In this document: one piece after another, positions 56,102 through 64,000 of the stretch
Numbering within the stretch: the first letter of the stretch is position 1
Layout: every line of letters starts with the position of its first letter
NCBI GenBank assembly: GCA_004154925.1
Contig: QJNS01000014.1
Coordinates: 62,001-126,000 of the forward strand
Length of the DNA stretch: 64,000 bases
Reading direction: 5' to 3'
Source: Monosporascus cannonballus
Lineage: Eukaryota > Ascomycota > Sordariomycetes > Xylariales
The notes under the pieces: generated by a model
What the model saw: only the letters and a program-made list of their open reading frames with translations
Database searches by the model: none
What the model was told of the DNA's origin: nothing
Position numbers and translations under genes: made by a program

Positions 56102-59100
56102 ATTACTTTTTTTTATTTAAATATTAATTTTTAATATTATTATTATTAATTTAATATAACGCGTTTTATAAATCTTGTTACGTATATTTGCCGATAATAT
56201 ATTATTATATTATGTTATATATAAATACCGTAATAATTAATACATATTATATTATATAGTTAATTATATTCCGCTTAAAAATTGATTATAATTCTTTTTT
56301 TAATCTTATTTCGTTTATTTTCTTTTTTTCCTTTTTCTGTTTATCTATCGTTTTGCGGGTGTATTTCGTTTAATTTCTCGTTTTTCTTTATATTTATTTG
56401 GTTTTTTCCGTTTATTTTATGTATAATTTCTGTTTTTTATATCTTTTTTTCGTAAGGAGTTCAAAACAATAATATTTTGATATTAATAACGATTAGGATT
56501 TTCTTTAATGTTATTTCTTTCGACGCCGATGGTAAAATAAATATTAATCGTATTACGAACAGTAATAAGCCGTATTATATTTACGTAATATAACGTTTTT
56601 TCGATCACCGTATTTTTTATATTTAAATTCCGAATATTTTAAATTATATTATAGTTCATTATTATTATAAAATTTCTTACGTAATAGGCTAATATTTTAA
56701 ATATTATTAATATTATTATTTAATTTTTATTTAAATTTGTATTATTTTTCAAAATATTGTTTTAATGGTTTTTTAAATTGGCATTAATAATTAAAAATTA
56801 ATTAACGAATCTGAAAAAGGTTTTTACAGATATTTAATATAAACCTTTTAACGTAATTGCGGATAATCGTCGATGCGACGTTTTTCGTGAAATTAAATTT
56901 GCCCTTAATGTAATTATTATTAAAAAAATGTCGTTTTTTTAATATTATAAAGGTCGATTTCCGATAGTCCGTTATATTTACTGAAATTTAATTTTAATAT
57001 TATTTTGAAAATTGGCAAATTTAAGTTATTTTTATAAATATTACGATTTTGTTTTTATTATGTAACGATTAATTTATATTTAGGCGTTATTTTAAGCTAC
57101 CTTTATCAGTAAAGCTATATTTAAAGGTTTTTATACCGTTATATTCCTTATTTACCAGCATTCTTTTCCTCGTTTTTTAACGTTTTAATAAAATTTTAAT
57201 ATTTATTAATAATTATAATTAAAAACGGTTTTATTTAGTAAAATTATTACCAATGTTAAATGCGTTAAACGCTTTAAGAATAACGCCTTTTTTCCGATTA
57301 ATAACAAATTATATTCCGGTTATTTAACCTTTATTTTTCGTAACAAATAAAACGTTTTTAAATTTTTTTTCGGATTTTACGCCTAGTAAATTTAATAAAC
57401 GTACCCGTTTTTTATTATTATATATTTTCCGATTTCTTTCCGATATTTTTGTATTAATTTCTTTAATATGTTTATAAAAAGTTAATTAACGTAAAGTTTA
57501 ATAATTAAGCGCGAAAATCTGTTTTCGAAATAAACTTTCGAGATTCTTTACGTTATTTATTGATTTTTAACTGGTGTAAAATAAGGTAATTATTCGCCAA
57601 AAACGTTAGGATAATTATATAATTAAGTAATATTTTAATATTAATATATTTATTTTGCTGTAAATTATTTTTCATGATTTGTATAATTATTAAGTAATTA
57701 ATCTTCGATTTAGCTATTATTATTTTACGGTTTTTAAGTCGTTTTATTTTTGATATAAGTATTTAATTATTTTCTTATAAAGTTATAATATTTTAAATAT
57801 ATATTTAAAATGTTTTGGAAATTTTTATATATTGTATTTAATTAGTTAGTTTTTTATTTAGTTCGTTATTTAATTTATCGTCGGTTATTTTAATAACGGA
57901 TAATATTTTTTATTATTTAGTATTTTTATTCTTTTTTACTTCCGATAATATTTTTTAAATATTGTTCGGTTTTCGGTTATGTTAGAGTTTTTATAAAGAT
58001 ATTAATAATATATTATATATTTATTAATATTTGGTAAATGAAATTATTTTGTATATTTGAAAATTTATTTATTCCTTAATTATAACTCGAATATAAATAA
58101 ATACGAATTGTTCATTGTTAAGTTTAAAACAATTAATTAATAAATTTATTTATTATTTTAATTATATTTTTATAAGTGTATAACGTTAATTATGATATTC
58201 TTTTTAAATTATTATTATTTGTTTTTAATATTCGTATATTATTTAATAAATAGCTATTATTTTCTGGAAGCGTTTTTTAATTTTGTATATTTATTACTGA
58301 AAGTTTTATAAAAACTATTCAATTATTTTTAAATAATATCCATATAAGATTTCGAACGAAAAGTGGCGAGTAAATAAGTTTCGTATATTATTATATATAA
58401 ATTCCATATTTTATAATGATTTTATTTAAATATTTTAATATTTATTAACGTAATTATCAAAATACTATTTTAAGATTTAATAAATATATTCTGTTTATTT
58501 ATCGGTTGACGGATAATAAACGGTCGATATTTGCCGTTTTATTTTTTGCTTTTTGTAAAATTGCGCCTAAAATTTAGTTGTTAATAGTTTATTTTTATTG
58601 ACAATAATTTCGGGTGACGTATTAAATTTGTATTCGACTTTATTACAAAGTAATTGGGTTAATTTGGTTGCAATTAAGGTTTTAATCGTAAAAATAAATA
58701 ATTTTAATTTCGTAAAACGGTCGACGATTACCAAGATTATATCATATTTTAACTTGTTAAAACTTAGATTTTTAGGAGACTATATAATAAAATTTAATAA
58801 GATTTTTAGAAAAAGTTATTTAAATAACGGTAAAAGCTATAATTATCTATATGGTTTATAATATAATTTTATTATACCTTGGTAATTCGGATATTATTTG
58901 ATTTATTTTCGGATATTATTTATTATATATTTTTAATAAAATATTTTAATTATTAATTTCAGTATACGGATATATGCTATAAATTTTATTTTTGGATTAT
59001 TATAATGCTAAATAATTTATTATTTCCGGAAAACGCTTTATAGCAGAATAACGAATGTATTGCGATAATATAAAATCTTATTTAAATCCAAAAAGAATTC

Positions 59101-62100
59101 TTTTTTTATTCCGGCTTAATATTTAATTATTTTTATTAACTTTATAATATTTAGGGTTTTGGTTTATAACCTTTAAACTTAATTATAAAATTATTGGAAA
59201 ATTTTCGACTATAATACCGTTTCGTTTTTGATTAATTTCTTCGTTAAATAACGTAAAACGTATTAATTATAAATAATAATTATAATATTAATTTCGTTTA
59301 TTTTATATCTCTTAAACTTTAATCATATTACGGTCGTAATTTACGATTGTTAGTAATTAGCTGTTAATTATATTATTATTTGGTAATAATAAATTCGGCA
59401 AATATATGGTTTTTTATTTTCTTTTTTCCTCGAAAATCTTTTATAATTATATAAGAACGGTTTTTCGTTTTTTTATGCGAATAATAATTATTTAAATTTC
59501 TGTTGACTAAAACCTATCTAGGAATTATATAGTAAATGAATTTTACGTTATTTTTATAAGGCTTTTTATTTCCTTGTAATGTTTTAAATCGCGTTATATA
59601 CTTACGACCGTTTTCCGTATATTTTCCGGTATATTATTTATGAATTCGAGTTTTTTACATAACGTAAAAATTATATTTTATATTAACTTCCCTCGATATA
59701 TAATTCGGATATTTAAATATCTTTTCTGCCGGTTTAACGGCACCCGGTTAATATTAGATTTCAAAATTAAATTATATAAGGCGGTAAATTTATCCGATTA
59801 ACTTTTTTTTAAAGTTACGTATTAGCGCTTTTATTATATTTATAACGTTATATAATCGGTAAATATTAAACAGAAATTTCCGTACCCTTACGGTATTATC
59901 GTTAACATTTTAAGTTTTTTATAAGTGCCAATAATTTTTCTTATTTTATAATTTGTCGTTTTTCGAATAAATTTAGGTTTTACGACCAATATGTAATTAG
60001 CCGTTAATATTTTCCGTATTTCTGTCAAAATATCTTTAATATAGTTTTTATTTAAGCGTTTATTTGAACTCTAATATTTTTGGTATTATATTTAATATCG
60101 GAAAATGCTCGCTTATTAAAAAAACATTTTTCAAATTTCGGAACGCTCTTTTAATATTTTCAGATTACCGATAAATTTCCGAAAAGAATTTGCAAATCCT
60201 AAAAATATTTAAATATTAAAAATTAATTTTGGTTTTGGCCATATTTCGATAATATTAGCCCGTCGGCGATTTATTTTCAAAATATCGGTATTATTTATAA
60301 ATTTTAAAGATTTTAATATTTTTATAATAATTTGCATTTAAATATTTTAGTAAATATTTAATATTACAATAATTATTAGTAAACCAATTAAAAATATTTC
60401 GTATACTTTTTTATTATCTCAATAAATAATTATATTATTTAAATATATTATATACATGTAATATATTAATCCTGTTATTATTATATATGTACAAGCATAA
60501 AAAGTAATTAATAAATTTATAAAGCTAAATATTATAATTATATATTTAAATTATTCGTATTACGTTTAAAAACCCGTTTTTTATTAATCGTTTTTCTTAA
60601 TCTTAATACAGTAGTATATATCTTTAAAATTAGTTCTTGAAAATATTTTAATTCATCTTGGGCGATTTATTATTTTTAAAATTCAAGGTAGAAAATATTA
60701 GTTTTTTATCGTTGTTTAATTTAACTCGTTATAATCGATTTATAGTTACAAATTGCCGTTTTTCTAAATACGAATAATATTTATACCTTTACATCCGTTT
60801 TTGCATAACGTGTCCGGTTTATTTTTAGTTTTTTTTCAGATATATTTTTCGAATACCTTTTTTTGGACTTCCGAAATAAGATATATTAAGCCGTATAACG
60901 ATATTTTCCTTAACATTAAATTTATTATATATTTCGCCCTTAATAATTAAAATATTTTTTTCGTCATTTTTTCGCCATATATTCGCCGGTAATTCTTTAA
61001 ATATATTAAAACTTTATTTATTTTTTATTTTTGTTATTTTTCGAATTCCTGGATATTTAATTTTTTGGCTAAGCTTATTAAGTTAATAGTATAAATTTAT
61101 TACCGAAAAACGTTACATTTGCAATTTTTTACCCGTTAATTTCTTACAATAATCTCTATAACTATTAACATATAGCTATATTTAGTAAAACGCTTAACTT
61201 ATTAATTTTTAATTTGGGTAAGAAAAATCGGGCTGTTTCCGATTACGATATATTGCAAAATGAATTTGCTTAAACCTTCGTTCGTTTCCATTATTATTTA
61301 TTATATTAATAAAAATTTTATATGTACTATAATATTTAATATACTTATTATTAACGCCGATAAAGCCCGGAATATCTTCAAAAACTAATTAATAGAGAAG
61401 TTTTTCTGTTAATTCTTTACTTATAATATTTATTTATATTCCGATATTTATATTTATTTATATTATTATATTTCCGATATTTCTCTTACTAAATACCTTC
61501 ATTTTAAAAAGCGGCTTTATTCCGATTATTTTATAGTTATTCGCCGAAATAAAGTAAATATATACCTTTATTTCGGCTTTTTTTAAGTTTATATTTAGGG
61601 TTTAATTTAATTTATCGTTATATATTATAATGTTTTATACGGTTTTTACAAATTAATTTCCGTATACCCGGAATAACACGGTTTTAATATCCCTTTTAAG
61701 TTTGTACCTTATGTATTTATAAATTAATTTCCTATAAATATAACACTTAAATTAGCCTTTATAAAAATTAAAAGTATTAAATTGTACGGATTTATTTTAA
61801 TCAGAATTAAATCGGCGATTATCTACTTTTCGATTATAAAAACGCCCGCGGTTCCTATCATTCTTACGTAATACCTTTAATTTATTTTAAGTATTTTTTT
61901 CCTAAAATGTTAAAATAAAATTATTTATTTTTATTAATAAATTTGGCGGAAAATAATTTGTTTTTTTTTTCGTCTTTTTCTAGGCATCCTGGTAACGTTT
62001 TATCTTTTTTATGATATTATTAATATATTTTAATTTAACGTTTTTTCGTAATAAAATATTTTGTAACCTTGGTATTCAGTTGTAAAAAATAATTAAAAAT

Positions 62101-63004
62101 AAAATGTTTATTAACTTGATTATTTTGCGAGTTAAAAACCTTCGCAAACTTTAGTTTATAAATTAAGAATTTTTATTTAATATAAAAATTTAACGGCGAT
62201 TAATCGGATCGTTATCGTAATTCTATAAATTGTTCCCTATATCTTTTATCGAAAAAACTAGAATTTACGTAATTTTTCCTAATAAAAGTTTATAAATCTT
62301 TTACTTTTAAATTTTTTTCGTAATTAAAATAATTAAGCGTAACGCGGTATAATTATTAAACGTTTTTAATAACAATGTCTATACAATCCATAGCTTATTA
62401 AATATAAGTAAAAATATTTTGCCCTAGTTTTTGGGCGTAAAGTTTTGTAATAACTTTTATTTAATTTTCTTTTTTTCTAATCGATATACTTTCGGAAAAC
62501 TTTAGTTAATTATATAATCCGGTATTTGCTTATCGCCTTTAAGTTTTTATAACGATATCGTAATTAACTTATAAAGTTTTATTTTTTTAACTTATATTAT
62601 TACTTATTATTCGGCTAGTTATCGGAATAATTCAGAATATTATTCGTTTTATTAACGAATAATTTCCAAAATCTGGTTATTTTTAAAAGGTTTAACCCTT
62701 TTTTGTTTTAAATTCCGGGACGCGGTTATTATATTACGTTTACCTTTCGATCGTTTAGCTAACGGTTATCGGGATATATCCTTATTATATATTTAAGGTA
62801 ATTCGGGATTTCAGAAACTATGATTTTTTATGCGTTAGGGTTCCGTTATAAGCTTTTTTGCTTATTTCCATACCGTTATCGATCGTTCGTTAATTAGGTT
62901 CCAATCGACGGTTTTTTCGATTAATAATTTAAGTTTGTTTTACAACCGGCGAATTTTACATTTTATAATCATCGCGTTACTTTTTATAATAAAGATGGGA
63001 AAAT
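56102..63004 (-). pseudogene. Element H gag-pol remnant plus unassigned 3' region
   Basis: On the minus strand: gag from about 62.98 kb (poorly readable). The RT catalytic box at about 60,426-60,446 reads YLNNIIIY, both catalytic Asp changed to Asn. The RT connection at 60,188-60,205 reads FLGFAN followed by SFRKFIGN. The integrase core at about 58,640-58,770 reads YDIILVIVDRFTKLKLFIF, and at about 58,515-58,560 TVYYPSTDK. About 2.4 kb between the integrase core and the 3' LTR (56.1-58.5 kb) are more than an integrase tail needs, and I could not assign a domain there. Confidence 0.75.
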
Positions 63005-63206
63005 TATAAAATAATAAATAATTATATGTTAAGTAAGGTAATTTCCAACCAATCGCCGAACGTATTCCGAAAAATAAGTATATTAGGTTATTTTTATCTG
63101 GCGTTTTCTGTTAGCTACTAGATAATGGATTTATATTAGTAAGTCGGTAGCTGATCGGTGGCTGGTCGGCTACCAGCCTTATCCTTATAGGGGCTGTATT
63201 CTCATA
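63005..63206 (-). repeat. 5' LTR of element H
   Basis: 202 bp. Its right half (63,090-63,206) is GC-normal (AGTCGGTAGCTGATCGGTGG) while its left half is RIP-altered. Aligns with 55896-56101. Confidence 0.9.
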
Positions 63207-63556
63207 ACTATATGGTTATATTCTTAGTAAGTTGTCCGATTACGAATTTTATTCGTATAATGGGCGTAATTAATCGAATAGAAAAGTACCTAAAGTATAT
63301 TCGATATTGGGTTAAGAATAATTATAGCTTAGTTGAAATTTCGTCGAAAAGCTTTGACTTAAAAGGTTTAAGAACTTTTCCTAGTTTTTTAGTAAAATTT
63401 GGCTAAATAATTTAATTTATTTGGTTGGGGTTTTTAATTTCGGAAGTTTTTTTTCTTTAAATTTCTTATGGGCTATTTAAAGTAACGTTATAACATTATT
63501 ATTATCTTTTTCGAATTAAAGGATATATTTCTTTATAATATCCAGGCGTTAAAGAA
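63207..63556 (-). pseudogene. Element E gag, N-terminal part
   Basis: Reverse complement aligns with the gag of F at about 4,780-5,080 (KFFDGT..KL-type block, then IRIKFVIGQLTKNI near 63,215-63,260). It ends where the H-family LTR begins at 63557. A 64-codon open frame on the + strand (63212-63406) is the antisense shadow. Confidence 0.7.
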
Positions 63557-64000
63557 TGTAAGATAATGGATAGCTGTAAGCTGGGTAAGGTGATCTCCGA
63601 CTAGTCGTAGAGCAGATTCCAAAAAATAAATGTATTAGGTTATTTCCATTTGGTATTTCCTATTAGCTGCCAGATGGTGGATTTATATTAATAAGTGGGT
63701 CGGTGGTTAATCGGTAATTAGTCGGTTATTAGCTTTATTTTTATAAAGGCTATATTTTTATAATTATTTCTTTTTTTAAGTTATTAATCCTTAATAATAT
63801 TATTATTAATTTGATATAACGTATTTTGCAAATTTGATTACGTATGCTTGCCGATAATTCATTATTATATTATATTTTAAGTAATTGCCGTAATAATTAA
63901 TATATATTATATTACGTAATTAATTATATTTTGCTTAATTTCTTATTATAATCCATTTTTAATCTTATTTTGTTTACTTTTTTTTTCTTTTTCGCGCCTA
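63557..64000 (-). mobile_element. H-family element I, left end only
   Basis: LTR at 63557-63762 (206 bp), followed by 238 bp homologous to 56102-56340, the internal 3' region of H, up to the window edge. It is therefore a second full or partial H-type element, inserted in E gag and extending beyond the window. Orientation is the same as H. The bases before it are AAGAA; the other side is not visible. Confidence 0.8.

Larger units (their letters stand above)
55896..63206 (-). mobile_element. Gypsy element H (short-LTR family), complete
   Basis: 7311 bp with LTRs 55896-56101 (206 bp) and 63005-63206 (202 bp) and a perfect 5-bp duplication ACTAT (55891-55895, 63207-63211), inserted in the gag of E. 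A purine-rich tract on the minus strand abuts the left LTR, so the left one is the 3' LTR. Minus-strand pol with RT and integrase of Ty3/gypsy type is readable. The family has a solo LTR at 37916 and a second copy at 63557. Confidence 0.9.
39560..63556 (-). mobile_element. Chromovirus element E, split by J and H and cut by I
   Basis: 3' LTR at 39560-39939. The minus-strand coding pieces lie at 40660-41128, 52232-55895 and 63207-63556. Copia J interrupts at 41129-52231 and gypsy H at 55896-63206; alignment with D across the first junction and with F gag across the second shows that the pieces belong together. The gag piece is cut at 63557 by another H-family element, and the 5' LTR of E is not in the window. 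Confidence 0.82.

Noticed and set aside
55896..63206. Initial reading of element H as Copia because of its short LTRs
   Set aside because: Minus-strand integrase (VIVDRFTKL) and FLGFAN RT-connection motifs are of Ty3/gypsy type.
37916..63762. Pairing the 37916 LTR with another H-family LTR as one giant element
   Set aside because: It has its own perfect ATTAA duplication and opposite orientation, so it is a solo LTR.

Overview
The window reads as a heterochromatic, AT-rich block of a filamentous ascomycete (Pezizomycotina) genome. Three things point there. Two genes carry short fungal introns with GT..AG ends and CTGAC/CTAAT-type branch sites. One encodes a fungal plant-type O-methyltransferase and the other a fungal rhodopsin-fold (SAT4/PTH11-like) membrane protein. 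Almost everything else is Ty3/gypsy chromovirus, Copia and DNA-transposon sequence degraded by C-to-T/G-to-A changes of the repeat-induced point mutation (RIP) type. The species cannot be named from this sequence alone.

Layout. 1-4112: 3' part of chromovirus A (+), with a 120-bp solo LTR-like insertion. 4113-4147: about 35 bp of non-repeat, tRNA-like sequence. 4148-20990: chromovirus F (+), split by a 2.1-kb TIR DNA transposon (5564-7679), by gypsy element G (-, 8570-15954) and by a solo LTR (19434-19855). 20991-24900: a normal-GC island with an apparently intact five-exon O-methyltransferase gene (-) and a 5'-truncated rhodopsin-fold gene (-), ending in a palindromic minisatellite. 24901-30608: very AT-rich, with remnants of a probable hAT transposase (-). 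30609-37357: complete chromovirus D (-). 37363-39554: unassigned AT-rich sequence with one solo LTR. 39560 to beyond the window: chromovirus E (-), broken by Copia element J (+, 41129-52231), by gypsy element H (-, 55896-63206) and by a second H-family copy, I (63557 onward). J itself contains a GC-rich solo LTR (42806-42995) and the complete chromovirus C (+, 44684-51495).

Target-site duplications support most of the nesting: D ATAAG, C ATTAT, H ACTAT, solo LTRs CTAAT, ATTAA and CTGGG; and, allowing one RIP change each, F CGART, G ARTAA and the J-internal solo LTR CYGTA. The chromoviruses encode gag with a CCHC knuckle, protease, reverse transcriptase, RNase H, integrase and a C-terminal chromodomain. 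Next to the 3' LTR they also carry an antisense reading frame for a small cysteine-cluster, coiled-coil protein. A, C, D, E and F share the R/U5-side half of the LTR but differ in the U3-side half.

No CRISPR, rRNA or complete tRNA gene was seen. No wholly new system could be demonstrated. The most unusual signals are the modular LTRs, the conserved antisense accessory gene, the CpG-sparing mutation spectrum, and the intact methyltransferase island inside the nested transposons.
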